From the NCBI GenBank assembly GCA_913056365.1, contig CAJXLT010000006.1:1-64000 (forward strand): a DNA stretch of 64,000 nt, in the 5' to 3' direction. The DNA comes from an uncultured Paenibacillaceae bacterium. GTDB taxonomy: Bacteria; Bacillota; Bacilli; Paenibacillales; K13. The position numbers and the translations under genes were made by a program. Numbering within the stretch: position 1 is the stretch's first letter; each line of letters opens with the position of its first letter. Below the pieces are notes generated by a model. That model saw only the letters and a program-made list of their open reading frames with translations, was not told the DNA's origin and searched no databases. Of the stretch, positions 1 through 7,899 are shown piece after piece.

Positions 1-427
1 GGGCATCTCCTCTCGTGGATCTGGACAATTCCGAGAGTACCCTACCTTCTTCTATTTGTGAATACACTTTTTACCGATTTACACAAACTATTTTACGTCA
101 TCAGTTTTGGAGCACTTAGTCGCAAATAGGACCGATTATTCCCGCTAATGCCAGCCAGAATGCGGCAATGCCTATAGCCGTGATGTCCGCTAATGCCCGC
201 TAGAATGCGGCGATGTTGTCCGGTCGAAGCACTGTAGCAGCCAGTGTGCTTACCATGGTTCAACTGAACTTGAATCGAGGTTGCCGGTTAAATATACAAT
301 GAGCGGATGAGCTCGGTGACAGAAGGGTTGCTCTGTGGAATTGCCTATCGAACTGCAGCCCAATTTCGTGTACACTAATAGAGAAAAGGGACAGAACAGG
401 TTATTTGTAAAAAGGAAGCGTGAATAG
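1..427. other. Left-edge intergenic region with a direct-repeat pair
   Basis: No convincing gene lies here. Two near-identical 29-base copies, each beginning CCGCTAATGCC and ending GAATGCGGC(A/G)ATG, sit at about 142-170 and 187-215, in direct orientation 45 bases apart. On the minus strand GAGAGGAG is followed directly by ATG (bases 6-4), so a leftward gene may begin at or just beyond the edge; this cannot be decided from what is visible. A weak -10-like TACACT precedes acpS near 370. Confidence 0.5.
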
Positions 428-853
428 ATGATTATCGGGATCGGTACAGACTTAACGGAAATTGGGCGCGTGGCGAAGGTTCTGCAAGGCAGGGAAGGTG
501 TAGCCGACCGATTCGTCAAACGTGTGCTGACAGAGGGGGAGCGGAGGCTGCTGGAAGCGCGTGGTGCCCGGAAGCATGAATTTCTGGCAGGGCGGTTCGC
601 GGTCAAGGAAGCGGTTGTGAAGGCATTGGGAACAGGGATCGGCGCGATAACAGGCTTGCAGGATATTGAGGTTATCGCGGATGACAGCGGTCGTCCGATC
701 TGCCGTCTGTCTGCCAGTGCATGGGAGAGGCTGGGGCTCGATCCGAGTCGTGTCCGGATTCATGTCAGCATCTCTCATACCGATACAGTAGCCTCGGCGA
801 TGGCAGTGGTCGAGCAGCTGGATGCTCCTGCCTCGTCGAGTGCGGTTTTCTAA
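428..853 (+). CDS. acpS: Holo-[acyl-carrier-protein] synthase
   Basis: Transfers the 4'-phosphopantetheine arm of CoA to a serine of apo acyl carrier proteins in the cytosol. The N-terminus has the family signature GIGTDLTEIGR with metal ligand Asp8; the second conserved acidic residue is Glu61 in FAVKEAVVKALGTG. At 141 residues it is about 15-20 longer than usual, the surplus being a tail after the core motif SISHTDTVASAMAV. The ATG follows AAGGAAG at 9 bases. It is a single-gene unit, closed by a hairpin terminator and facing an opposite gene, unlike the acpS-alr order of Bacillus. It is the only phosphopantetheinyl transferase in the window and so a candidate to activate the carrier protein at 61409; an Sfp-type enzyme elsewhere could do this instead (inference). 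Confidence 0.95.
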   Translation: MIIGIGTDLTEIGRVAKVLQGREGVADRFVKRVLTEGERRLLEARGARKHEFLAGRFAVKEAVVKALGTGIGAITGLQDIEVIADDSGRPICRLSASAWERLGLDPSRVRIHVSISHTDTVASAMAVVEQLDAPASSSAVF

Positions 854-855
854 TG

Positions 856-894
856 TAGCAGGAGCTTCTAGTCGGGGGCTGCTGCTATTTTTTT
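856..894 (+). terminator. Rho-independent terminator of acpS
   Basis: TAGCAG-G-AGC pairs with GCT-G-CTGCTA across a 12-base loop and is followed by seven T. It overlaps the stop codon of the convergent cytochrome gene, so the two transcription units are packed end to end. Confidence 0.7.
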
Positions 895-1238
895 GTAGAC
901 AGCCATGCTGCCAGTGCTTGCATATCTTCGTCACTGAGCACGTCCTTGAATGTCGGCATAATATCGCGACCATCCCTTACAATGGCGATAATGGCGTCCT
1001 TATCATGGCGGGAGCCGACTTGGCTCAGGTCGGATTCCGATCCGACACGCCCTTGCAGAGCATTGCCATGGCAGGTCAAGCAGTTCGTCTCATACAAGGC
1101 TACGGCATCGGGATAGGCAGCTGTGTCGTCTGCCACGGTATAGCCTCCGCTGTTGCCCGGTCCTGCAGTGCCGCATGCGCTGAGCAGTATGAATGCTGCG
1201 GCTGTGCAGGCAAGCCGAGCTAACGTCTTCGATCGCAT
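885..1238 (-). CDS. Membrane-anchored c-type cytochrome (CccB/c-551-like lipoprotein)
   Basis: A small electron carrier tethered outside the membrane. The 117-residue product has a basic N-terminus, a hydrophobic stretch and a lipobox ending LLSAC (Cys22), so it should be a lipoprotein. Haem attachment is CLTCH at 53-57 and the likely axial Met is Met94 in DIMPTF, the layout of a mono-haem class I cytochrome as in Bacillus cytochrome c-551. GAGGA lies directly against an upstream ATG (1244) but 6 bases before the ATG at 1238, so I chose the latter. It is monocistronic and convergent with acpS. A role shuttling electrons to a terminal oxidase is inferred from the family; the partner oxidase is not in this window. 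Confidence 0.88.
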   Translation of the reverse strand: MRSKTLARLACTAAAFILLSACGTAGPGNSGGYTVADDTAAYPDAVALYETNCLTCHGNALQGRVGSESDLSQVGSRHDKDAIIAIVRDGRDIMPTFKDVLSDEDMQALAAWLSTKK

Positions 1239-1368
1239 ATTCATTCCTCGCTTTTCATTATAAATAAGCAGATTGACTCGGATTCCAAACCAATGGTTTG
1301 CTTCCATCATACTTGATCGGCATGCACAAGTCCAAGTACAGAGATGTGTCAATGTGGAGGGTGAAGTG

Positions 1369-2421
1369 ATGCACCGAGATCGTACACGGGTCAGGAACAC
1401 AAGGTTGATCATGCGAGTAGTGCAGGTAATTTGGTCGCTTGTGCTGATCGTATGCATAGTAGCAGCGGTGCTAGGACAAGCATTGTATGCCTCCATCCTC
1501 GGTGCGCATAGCTGGTCAGAGGAGCTGCAGGAGAGCGGCATGTCGGCAGCTGCTGCGGCTTATGCGCGTGCTTATGTCTGGGAGCTGGCAGAGCTAGATA
1601 CGCTGGATGAGCTTGGCATCTTCGGCAAACCGCTGGAGTGGCGGTTGCAGCAGGTGATTGCCGGCTATCTCTCAGAGCAGTGGATAACAGAGCAACTGAA
1701 CCGGCTGCAGGCGGGTGTATGGGACGTATTCGAAGGGAAGCGCGATACCCTGCCGCCGCTCGATGTGTCTGAGCTGAAGGACAAGCTGACAGCGGAGGTG
1801 ACGAAGGTCATACCGTATTCTGTCTTGCGCAGCATCGGATGGGAGCTGGCTATGCCGGAGCGTATCGATACGATGAAGCTATTGAAGCTGGAGCGGGCTG
1901 AACTAGCTGAATGGCGCGCAGCATATGAGCAAGCAGGTGCGGTCGTTCGCGCACTGCTTGTATTATGTGTCGGCTGGCTAATCATCGGGCTTGCCTTGAA
2001 TGAACGACCGCTTGCGGCGCTAGGCTGGATAGTTGGCTGCATGCTGGCAGCCGAGCTGCTGCTGTTGGCACTGCACACGGGAGTGGAACGGAGAAGCGGT
2101 GAATGGATCCGCGAGCTGTTCACGAACGTCCTGAACGGGCAGCAGCCTAATGCGGAAGCACGCGCCGTATACAACAGTGCGGCGCACGTAGCAGAGTTGT
2201 GGTTGCGTGAGGCATCTCTGCTGGCAGCCGGCTGGGCATGGTACATGGCTGCCGCTGGCGCTGTGGCAGTGCTGTTCAGTTGGCTTAGTCGACGGCGGCG
2301 CAAGCACGGTACGGCAACGGAACGTTCAGGCACACATTTCCGGCTTTCGCGAGGCGTACGTGTTATCATGCTTGTGTCGAGTGTGGTCTTTACGGGGATG
2401 ACAATCGCTGTTATCTTGTGA
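1369..2421 (+). CDS. Five-helix membrane protein of unknown function
   Basis: I do not recognise a family. The 350-residue product has hydrophobic segments at about 16-38, 190-209, 215-236, 281-305 and 331-349, with a large hydrophilic helical region (40-190) between the first two and an arginine-rich RRRRK patch near 308-312. No catalytic motif, signal peptidase site or lipobox is visible. The start was set by GTGGAGG upstream of ATG 1369; the frame stays open for 32 codons further upstream but without a ribosome site. It ends 37 bases before mutY and is read in the same direction, so the two may be cotranscribed. The fairly conventional codon use suggests a resident gene rather than a recent arrival. 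Confidence 0.7.
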   Translation: MHRDRTRVRNTRLIMRVVQVIWSLVLIVCIVAAVLGQALYASILGAHSWSEELQESGMSAAAAAYARAYVWELAELDTLDELGIFGKPLEWRLQQVIAGYLSEQWITEQLNRLQAGVWDVFEGKRDTLPPLDVSELKDKLTAEVTKVIPYSVLRSIGWELAMPERIDTMKLLKLERAELAEWRAAYEQAGAVVRALLVLCVGWLIIGLALNERPLAALGWIVGCMLAAELLLLALHTGVERRSGEWIRELFTNVLNGQQPNAEARAVYNSAAHVAELWLREASLLAAGWAWYMAAAGAVAVLFSWLSRRRRKHGTATERSGTHFRLSRGVRVIMLVSSVVFTGMTIAVIL

Positions 2422-2458
2422 GAGAGTTAGCTTGGAATGAAGGAAGGAAATGTGGACG

Positions 2459-3634
2459 ATGAATAAGTCAGAAGATATGGAAGCTGTTGAACATACGAGA
2501 CGTCAATACTTCGCCGCGCGTCTGGTTGATTGGTTCCGTACTCACCAGCGCGATCTTCCATGGAGAAGAACCCGAGATCCGTACAAGATATGGGTTTCTG
2601 AGATTATGCTTCAGCAGACGCGTGTGGAGACGGTGATTCCTTATTACGAAAGATTCCTGGAGCGGTTTCCTACACTAGAAGCGCTGGCAGAAGCACCGGA
2701 GGAAGACGTCCTGAAGCTGTGGGAAGGACTCGGCTATTATTCACGTGCGCGAAACTTGCAGACAGCTGTTCGCGAAGTGCAGAGCAGCTATGGCGGCAAG
2801 GTGCCGGATGAGCCGAGAGACATTGCGACGTTGAAAGGGGTAGGGCCCTATACAGCGGGAGCGATTCTGAGTATCGCATACGGCAAGCCTGAGCCGGCAG
2901 TGGACGGTAATGTGATGCGTGTGCTGTCACGGTTTTTTCTGCTGCGCGATGATATTGCCAAACCAGCGACTCGCAAGAAGATGGAGAAGCTGCTGCGCAG
3001 CACGATTCCCGAAGAGGCGGCAGGTGATTTCAATCAAGCATTGATGGAGCTGGGCGCTACAATATGTACCCCGCGCTCACCGCATTGCCTCATCTGTCCG
3101 GTAATGGAGTCATGCGAGGGCAGACTGGCGGGAGAGGAAGAAGCGTTGCCGGTGAAGACGAAGGCGAAGCCGCCCCGGGATGAACGGCGATTGGCGGCGC
3201 TGATCATGGGTCGGGGGGGACAGACTGGCCGCATACTGGTTCGGCGGCGTCCAGAGACGGGCCTATTAGCGCAAATGTGGGAGCTTCCGCACGTACTTGC
3301 GTCTGCAGAGACACCGGAGCTGCCGCGCATGGCGGAGGAGTATACAGAAGCTGCTGCGTCATCTGGGGCTGCAGGAGCAGCGCTGTGTGCAGCATTGGAG
3401 GAGGAAGGTCTTCCGGAGCTGGCGGCGTCCGGCTTGTTGACGAAGGCTGACCATATCTTCAGTCACATTCACTGGCACATGGAAGTATATCGGTGCTCGC
3501 TGGCCGTGATAGAAGATACTATATTGCCAGAGCAATACCGCTGGGTTACACCGGATGAGCTGACGACGCTGGCGCTTCCGAAGATTTTTCATAAGCTGTT
3601 GTCGCAGCAAGTATTTCAATCTGAGATTGAATAA
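2459..3634 (+). CDS. mutY: A/G-specific adenine DNA glycosylase
   Basis: Removes adenine mispaired with 8-oxoguanine or guanine, starting base excision repair. The catalytic core shows SEIMLQQTRV with Glu48, a helix-hairpin-helix LKGVGPYTAG (about 125-134) and the catalytic Asp149 in AVDGNVMRV. The [4Fe-4S] cluster ligands are Cys203, 210, 213 and 219 in the exact C-x6-C-x2-C-x5-C spacing. The C-terminal third is the NUDIX-like 8-oxoG reader (RILVRRR, MWELPHV). Two ATGs are possible: 2450 overlaps the AAGGAAGGA ribosome site, whereas 2459 lies 10 bases after it and is preferred. Full length at 391 residues. It lies in tandem with the preceding membrane gene and convergent with sodA. Confidence 0.96.
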   Translation: MNKSEDMEAVEHTRRQYFAARLVDWFRTHQRDLPWRRTRDPYKIWVSEIMLQQTRVETVIPYYERFLERFPTLEALAEAPEEDVLKLWEGLGYYSRARNLQTAVREVQSSYGGKVPDEPRDIATLKGVGPYTAGAILSIAYGKPEPAVDGNVMRVLSRFFLLRDDIAKPATRKKMEKLLRSTIPEEAAGDFNQALMELGATICTPRSPHCLICPVMESCEGRLAGEEEALPVKTKAKPPRDERRLAALIMGRGGQTGRILVRRRPETGLLAQMWELPHVLASAETPELPRMAEEYTEAAASSGAAGAALCAALEEEGLPELAASGLLTKADHIFSHIHWHMEVYRCSLAVIEDTILPEQYRWVTPDELTTLALPKIFHKLLSQQVFQSEIE

Positions 3635-3646
3635 GGATCAATATCA

Positions 3647-3703
3647 TGGAAAACAAAGAGGCTGTCGGCAAACGTGATTGTTCACGTATAAGCCAACAGC
3701 CTC
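3647..3703 (-). terminator. Hairpin between mutY and sodA, terminator of sodA
   Basis: GAGGCTGT (3658-3665) pairs with ACAGCCTC (3696-3703), and inside it ACGTGA (3672-3677) pairs with TCACGT (3682-3687). Read leftward, the stem is followed by a T-rich run (TTTGTTTTCC), as expected for sodA. On the plus strand there is no clear T-run, so its use by mutY is doubtful. Confidence 0.7.
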
Positions 3704-3721
3704 TCGTTATGTGTTCATTAA

Positions 3722-4336
3722 TTACTTCTTAGCCGCTTCGTAACGCTCGTTCGCAGCTTCCCAATTCACTACGTTCCAGAATGCAGCAATGTAATCTGGG
3801 CGCTTGTTCTGATACTTCAGGTAGTAAGCATGCTCCCACACATCAAGACCGATGATTGGTGTCAGACCTTCCATAACCGGGCTGTCCTGGTTAGGTGTGC
3901 TGCTTACAACCAGCTTGCCGTTCTTGTCTACAGACAACCAAGCCCAGCCGCTGCCGAAACGAGTTGCGCCGGCTTTAGCGAAGTCTTCCTTGAACTTGTC
4001 GAGACCGCCAAGCTCACTGTTGATAGCTTCAGCAAGCGAGCCGACTGGCTGGCCGCCGCCGTTCGGTCCGATGATTTCCCAGAAGAGGGAGTGGTTGGCA
4101 TGACCGCCGCCGTTGTTGCGGACCGCCGTACGGATAGCTTCCGGTACGCTGTTCAGATCTGCAATCAGATCGTTAATATCCTTGGCTGCGAGGTCTGCAT
4201 GACCTTCCAATGCAGCGTTCAGGTTGTTGACGTACGTTTGATGGTGACGATCGTGGTGGATCATCATCGTAGTCTCATCGATATGCGGCTCCAGTGCGTT
4301 GTTCGGATAAGGTAGTGCAGGTAATTGATGTGCCAT
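3722..4336 (-). CDS. sodA: Superoxide dismutase [Mn]
   Basis: Cytosolic dismutation of superoxide to hydrogen peroxide and oxygen. The 204-residue product begins [10 protein letters not shown] and carries the metal ligands His27 (MMIHHDRHH), a His in NHSLFWEI, and the Asp and His of [11 protein letters not shown]. Gln in TPNQDSP, in the C-terminal half, is the usual mark of the manganese rather than the iron form. GGGAGG lies 11 bases before the ATG; an upstream in-frame extension lacks a ribosome site. A sigma-A-like promoter (4375-4403) and a terminator hairpin bound it, so it is monocistronic. It faces mutY; both deal with oxidative damage, but they are convergent and not coregulated by position. 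Confidence 0.97.
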   Translation of the reverse strand: MAHQLPALPYPNNALEPHIDETTMMIHHDRHHQTYVNNLNAALEGHADLAAKDINDLIADLNSVPEAIRTAVRNNGGGHANHSLFWEIIGPNGGGQPVGSLAEAINSELGGLDKFKEDFAKAGATRFGSGWAWLSVDKNGKLVVSSTPNQDSPVMEGLTPIIGLDVWEHAYYLKYQNKRPDYIAAFWNVVNWEAANERYEAAKK

Positions 4337-4374
4337 TTGAAGAAAAACCTCCCTTGGAAAATTGTTCACCAATT

Positions 4375-4403
4375 ATTATCCACGATTTCAGCGAATAAAT
4401 CAA
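4375..4403 (-). promoter_or_regulatory. Sigma-A-type promoter of sodA
   Basis: On the minus strand TTGATT (4403-4398), a 17-base spacer and GATAAT (4380-4375). It would give a leader of about 30 bases before the sodA ribosome site. Confidence 0.6.
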
Positions 4404-4420
4404 CTTTTATGTATAGAAAA

Positions 4421-4603
4421 TCAAATCCCGCCCCGCCTCTCAATTTCTTCGATGATTTGATGGTGGATGTCATTGCCTTGCGCATTCAGCCATGGCGACA
4501 AGTCACTGAATACGCGATGCTGGCGAACTAACTCTTCTGTTTCCCATTGTTTCATGTGTACAGTTTGCAGTTCACTCATGCTGCGCTCCTGCTCCATAGT
4601 CAT
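4421..4603 (-). CDS. Small soluble protein of unknown function (60 residues)
   Basis: I do not recognise a family. An excellent ribosome site, AAAGGAGG, lies 8 bases before the ATG, which is the main evidence that this is a gene. The product is hydrophilic and mixed-charge, begins MTMEQERS, has a central SPWLNAQGND and ends in an acidic helix followed by ERRGGI. It has no signal peptide, no cysteines and no membrane segment. The stop is just ahead of the sodA promoter, and the two genes run in the same direction. A TATACT box lies about 150 bases upstream on the same strand without a good -35. It could be a small regulatory or spore-related protein, but nothing in the sequence decides this. 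Confidence 0.6.
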   Translation of the reverse strand: MTMEQERSMSELQTVHMKQWETEELVRQHRVFSDLSPWLNAQGNDIHHQIIEEIERRGGI

Positions 4604-5009
4604 GGACAAAGCCTCCTTTCTAGAATAGGTAGAGACGCTAGCACTTGTCGGTATACTGTCAGCTTAACAATTTTGTCTGTCGCACCGTAGGTCCTGAGTC
4701 CTAGATGTCGACTATCTGCTCTAGTTAGTGTAGGACGTGATTAGTATACGGAGAAGTTGTGCCCAATATTCATCAGTCCTAAAAAGTGACAATGTACATG
4801 TAACAACCGACAATATTATGGTTCAATTGGTCAATAGTGGACGTTAGATTATGGCAAATTTCATGATCCTAACATGTAAGCGCTTATATTAAAGCGTTTT
4901 CAAGAGAAAATGAAAGAATATGAACGTTTTTTTAAGATTTTTATAGGAATTTGTCATCGAATTGTCGTATAATAAAAAAACCGAATTCAATAGTCACGGG
5001 GGAAACCAG
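4604..5009. other. Divergent intergenic region upstream of the acetyltransferase
   Basis: A 400-base AT-rich region between divergent genes. Besides the cre-like pair listed separately it holds a TATAAT at 4968-4973 just before the acetyltransferase ribosome site; its -35 is poor. No further gene is evident. Confidence 0.5.
4875..4902 (+). promoter_or_regulatory. Two abutting cre-like sites
   Basis: TGTAAGCGCTTATA (4875-4888) and TTAAAGCGTTTTCA (4889-4902) each differ by one base from the CcpA consensus TGWAANCGNTNWCA and touch end to end. They lie about 70 bases upstream of the -10 of the acetyltransferase gene. Carbon-catabolite control of that gene, or of the small gene opposite, is an inference from position. 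Confidence 0.45.
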
Positions 5010-5432
5010 ATGTTCGTTCGCGCATTTCAATTATCTGACTACGCACCTGTTTCATCTTTGTTGAATGAAGTTTTATCTGAGGAATGTTGTGGGGACACGA
5101 TGGAGGCACTTGGTCGGCAGCTTTATTGGGATAGTGAGCTGATTATGGTAGCTATTGAGAATGAACAAGTTGTCGGCGTCATGATCGGTACGATAGACGA
5201 AGGACGCGGTTACTATTATCGTATTGCCGTGCATGCTGACTATCAGCGCATGGGGATTGGCACGAAGTTGACAGCTGCAATGAAAGACAGATTTGAGAAG
5301 AGACAAGTTAGCCGCATTATGATTAGCATGGACAAGCATAACGAGACGATAGTGCCGTGGTACGAGTCCTTGGGGTATCGTGCGCGAGATTTCTTCCACA
5401 GTTTTGAGAAATTGACGATTGTGAACGGCTAG
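5010..5432 (+). CDS. GNAT-family N-acetyltransferase
   Basis: Expected to move an acetyl group from acetyl-CoA to an amine; the substrate is unknown. The 140-residue product shows the GNAT core: a beta strand EQVVGVMIGTI, then IAVHADYQRMGIGTKL, containing the acetyl-CoA pyrophosphate loop Q/R-x-x-G-x-G (QRMGIG), and a C-terminal WYESLGYRARDFFHSFEK typical of motif B. The start is ATG 5010, 6 bases after GGGGGA; the longer frame upstream has no ribosome site and runs through the -10 region. It is a single gene, preceded by cre-like sites and followed by 860 bases without a gene. It is too generic to assign to a named acetyltransferase. Confidence 0.88.
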   Translation: MFVRAFQLSDYAPVSSLLNEVLSEECCGDTMEALGRQLYWDSELIMVAIENEQVVGVMIGTIDEGRGYYYRIAVHADYQRMGIGTKLTAAMKDRFEKRQVSRIMISMDKHNETIVPWYESLGYRARDFFHSFEKLTIVNG

Positions 5433-5822
5433 CTGCTTGAAGCAAGAATCAGTGGATAACACAGCGTTGTTTTTGATCATATTCCTGCGGATGTCTTTCT
5501 GTGTTGGTCGTGTACCTGGTTGAACAACTTGACCTTGGTCGGAACCTGCAACAGTAGGGTCGGAGAGCGTAGGAGTGATCGGAAATGAACGCTGTTTTTT
5601 TGATGAATATGTATGGTGCTGTGGGAGGAAGTTTAGAATATGGTGTAGTTCATTCGACAGTTGACATATGATTCTGCTTTTTGCGGCGTAACTGGTAGGT
5701 TGCTTGCGATAATTACAATAGATGGCGGGGAAGTGGTTTTGGCTAAGTTTATTACCCACTACCGTTCTTTTAGAGAAGAAAAGTAACTAATATAGGCAGT
5801 TTCAAGGCAAATCGGCAGTTTA
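5433..5822. other. Non-coding stretch after the acetyltransferase
   Basis: No credible gene. CAGCGTT (5462-5468) and AACGCTG followed by seven T (5588-5601) form a long-range inverted pair that could end the acetyltransferase transcript, but 119 bases separate the arms. A TTTATTACCCACTACC box near 5748 resembles the TGGGTAA motif of the repeat cluster that follows. Confidence 0.35.
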
Positions 5823-5881
5823 ATTACCCAATTTCCACTATTAGTGGAAGCTAGCGTTCGGATTATGGGTACTTGGGTAAT
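5823..5881. repeat. Nested perfect inverted repeat
   Basis: ATTACCCAA (5823-5831) pairs with TTGGGTAAT (5873-5881), and inside it TTCCACT (5833-5839) pairs with AGTGGAA (5843-5849) around a 3-base loop. There is no T-run. The outer arms carry the same TGGGTAA word as the tandem repeats at 5993-6212. Confidence 0.7.
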
Positions 5882-5992
5882 AAATAGGGCAGTATGAGCG
5901 TGAAAACAATGGGAATATTTACTTTCCTACCATTAATAAAGAGAAGTGGTACCAATAATGCGCTGAAAGGTCAATGGGCCTGCATAGCTGTG

Positions 5993-6212
5993 CATCACTT
6001 TCGTGGGTAAGTATGTAGTGGGCCCCGAAAAAGTAATCGGCATATGCTACAAAGCTATTCTTCACTTTTTTGGGTAATATTTTCCGGGCCCCGCGAAAGT
6101 ACCTGAATAGGCTTGCACAGCAGTACATCACTTTCGTGGGTAAAGTATGATGCGGGTCCCCGAAAAAGTAATCGGCATATGCTACAGAGCTATTCTTCAC
6201 TTTTTTGGGTAA
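5993..6212. repeat. Tandem duplicate of hairpin-forming TGGGTAA units
   Basis: Two copies, 5993-6077 and 6126-6212, repeat with a period of 133 bases at roughly 90% identity. Each starts with CACTTTCGTGGGTAA, continues to GAAAAAGTAATCGGCATATG and ends with CACTTTTTTGGGTAA. Between the words lie GGGCCCCGAAAAAGT or GGGCCCCGCGAAAGT, which are inverted relative to CACTTT(C/T)G(T/G)GGG, so each half-unit can fold back. The repeat gives a minus-strand reading frame with a repeated AYADYFFG motif, but it has no ribosome site and I do not call a gene. Confidence 0.8.
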
Positions 6213-6292
6213 CAGGCATGTCTTTTTGCCGTTGCAATCGGCGGGAAGATATGCTTTTCTATTAATAAGCCAAGTTTGGAAAGGAAAGCGCC

Positions 6293-6850
6293 ATGAGACC
6301 TTACACGTCTTATCAAATTAAAAGCTTCAAGCACGATGGGCATTTGCATCGCACCTGGCTTGTGAATTGGCGCATTCCACCGGAAATGCTGGAACCCGAG
6401 TATCGCAATATGTACGTATTCATGAATTGTCACACACGCATTATTGAAGCGGACGGCAAGGAGTGGACGAGCCGGGTGCCGGGGATTGCCTTCTTCATTC
6501 CGCAGTGCTGGTACAATATTGTCGCGCTGCTGGAAGAAGGCGGTGTGCGCTATTACTGCAATATTGCGTCCCCTCCTTATCTCGATCAGGCGCACCATAC
6601 TTTGACATATATTGATTATGATCTGGATGTAGTGGTGTGGCCGAGCGGGGACACCCAGCTGCTAGATGAGCACGAATACGAAATACACAGGCGCCAATAC
6701 CATTATTCATCGACAGTAGAAGACAAGGTGCAGAGCGGGATGAATGCGCTTCGCGCCAAGATCGCGTCGGGCAGTCCGCCCTTTGGCGACGATCAATTGA
6801 AAGCGTACTATAGAGTATGGCGAACTTATTTTCCAGAGGTGTCGGAATGA
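6293..6850 (+). CDS. ntdP: Nucleoside tri/diphosphate phosphatase (DUF402, NtdP/YgaC)
   Basis: Members of this family hydrolyse nucleoside tri- and diphosphates. The 185-residue product begins MRPYTSYQIKSFKHDGHLHR and has the expected order of conserved blocks: NCHTRIIEADGKEW, FFIPQCWYNIVALL, YYCNIASPPYLD, and the acidic YIDYDLDVVVWP-LLDEHEYE block that binds metal in homologues. AAAGGA precedes the ATG at 6 bases. It opens a compact operon: its stop overlaps the signal peptidase start as ATGA, which overlaps rnhA in turn. The C-terminal residues (RVWRTYFPEVSE) are unremarkable and length is normal for the family. Pairing of ntdP with lepB suggests shared expression rather than shared pathway. 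Confidence 0.9.
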   Translation: MRPYTSYQIKSFKHDGHLHRTWLVNWRIPPEMLEPEYRNMYVFMNCHTRIIEADGKEWTSRVPGIAFFIPQCWYNIVALLEEGGVRYYCNIASPPYLDQAHHTLTYIDYDLDVVVWPSGDTQLLDEHEYEIHRRQYHYSSTVEDKVQSGMNALRAKIASGSPPFGDDQLKAYYRVWRTYFPEVSE

Positions 6851-7413
6851 ACGAACAAGCCAATGAAAAAAAGAGACTGCGGGACCCAGATTCGAAGCTA
6901 ATGCGTGAACTGTGGGATTGGGCCAAGTCGATTGTTGCTGCTGTGCTGATTGTGATGGTTGTCCATCAGTTTGTATTCAGTCTTTCCATTGTAGAAGGAA
7001 GATCGATGGAGCCTACGCTTCATGATAATGAACGGCTGTTCGTCAATCGCGCCTTATATTACTGGAGTGAGCCGGATCGGGGCGACATCGTGGTCCTCAA
7101 GGATCCGCGGGATGGCAGTGATCTGTTGCTCGTCAAGCGAATCATTGGCGTGCCGGGCGATGTGATCGAGGTGAGAGACGGAAGGCTGTATGTCAATGGC
7201 GAAGTGTATACGGAAGCTTATGTAGATACGATGATTGAAGATGGAGATGTTGCGGAGACAGTTGTGCCGGACGGAGAATACTTCGTCATGGGAGATAACC
7301 GTCATCGGAGCGGCAGCTTGGACAGTCGGAGATTCGGTTCTGTACAGGAGAAGAGTATCATTGGCAGAGCGGAGTTTATCGTGTGGCCGATCACACATAT
7401 AGGAGGCCTCTAA
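6847..7413 (+). CDS. lepB: Type I signal peptidase
   Basis: Cleaves signal peptides from secreted preproteins on the outer face of the membrane. The 188-residue product has a cytoplasmic basic N-terminus, a single transmembrane segment at about 27-46, the catalytic Ser53 in GRSMEPTL and the general-base Lys97 in LLVKRIIGVPGD. Further family boxes are DRGDIVVL, YFVMGDNRHRSGSLDSRRFG and IGRAEFIVWP. This is the short Gram-positive SipS-like form with one anchor. Translation starts at ATG 6847 inside the ntdP stop (ATGA), so coupling is likely. The stop TAA shares its last base with the ATG of rnhA. Confidence 0.95.
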   Translation: MNEQANEKKRLRDPDSKLMRELWDWAKSIVAAVLIVMVVHQFVFSLSIVEGRSMEPTLHDNERLFVNRALYYWSEPDRGDIVVLKDPRDGSDLLLVKRIIGVPGDVIEVRDGRLYVNGEVYTEAYVDTMIEDGDVAETVVPDGEYFVMGDNRHRSGSLDSRRFGSVQEKSIIGRAEFIVWPITHIGGL

Positions 7414-7847
7414 TGAAAGAAGTGACGATCTATACAGACGGCGCCTGTTCCGGTAACCCTGGTCCCGGAGGATGGGGCGCTATTCTTATGTATGGGGAGC
7501 ACCAGAAGGAGCTGTCAGGTGGAGAGAAGCATACTACGAATAACCGTATGGAGATACAAGCGGTCATCGAGGCTTTATCTCGTCTGAAGGAGCCTTGTCG
7601 AGTCAAGGTTTATAGTGATTCTGCTTATGTTGTCAATTGCTTTCAGCAGAAGTGGCATGTGAATTGGGTGCGCAAGGGATGGAAGAATAGCAAGAATCAG
7701 CCGGTGGAGAACCAAGATTTATGGAAGGCGCTGCTGGAAGCGATGAAGCCTCATCAAGTCGAGTATATCAAGGTCAAAGGACATAGTGACAATCCGTGGA
7801 ATAACCGCTGTGACGAGTTGGCTGTGAGCGCATATAAGCAATTGTAA
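7413..7847 (+). CDS. rnhA: Ribonuclease HI
   Basis: Cuts the RNA strand of RNA-DNA hybrids. All four carboxylates of the DEDD active site are visible: Asp9 (YTDGACSGNPGPGG), Glu47 (NNRMEIQAVIEAL), Asp69 (VYSDSAYVVN) and Asp134 (NNRCDELA), plus the mobile His124 in VKGHSDNPWN. The basic handle WVRKGWKNSKNQPVEN is present, so this is the classical type 1 E. coli-like enzyme rather than the degenerate YpdQ form. The ATG shares a base with the preceding stop and follows TAGGAGGCC. Length (144) is typical. It is the third gene of the ntdP-lepB-rnhA operon; queG follows after 52 bases with its own ribosome site. Confidence 0.97.
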   Translation: MKEVTIYTDGACSGNPGPGGWGAILMYGEHQKELSGGEKHTTNNRMEIQAVIEALSRLKEPCRVKVYSDSAYVVNCFQQKWHVNWVRKGWKNSKNQPVENQDLWKALLEAMKPHQVEYIKVKGHSDNPWNNRCDELAVSAYKQL

Positions 7848-7899
7848 GCAACGCATCTGGATAGCCTCTGGACAGACTGTGAAGGAAAGGGGGAGGAAT

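Noticed and set aside
5073-5759. Long minus-strand open frame opposite the acetyltransferase gene
   Set aside because: It is mostly the antisense shadow of that gene, has no ribosome site, and its product is compositionally odd with no domain.
5919-6200. Minus-strand frame with the repeated motif AYADYFFG
   Set aside because: The protein repeat only mirrors the DNA tandem repeat; no ribosome site or start context supports translation.
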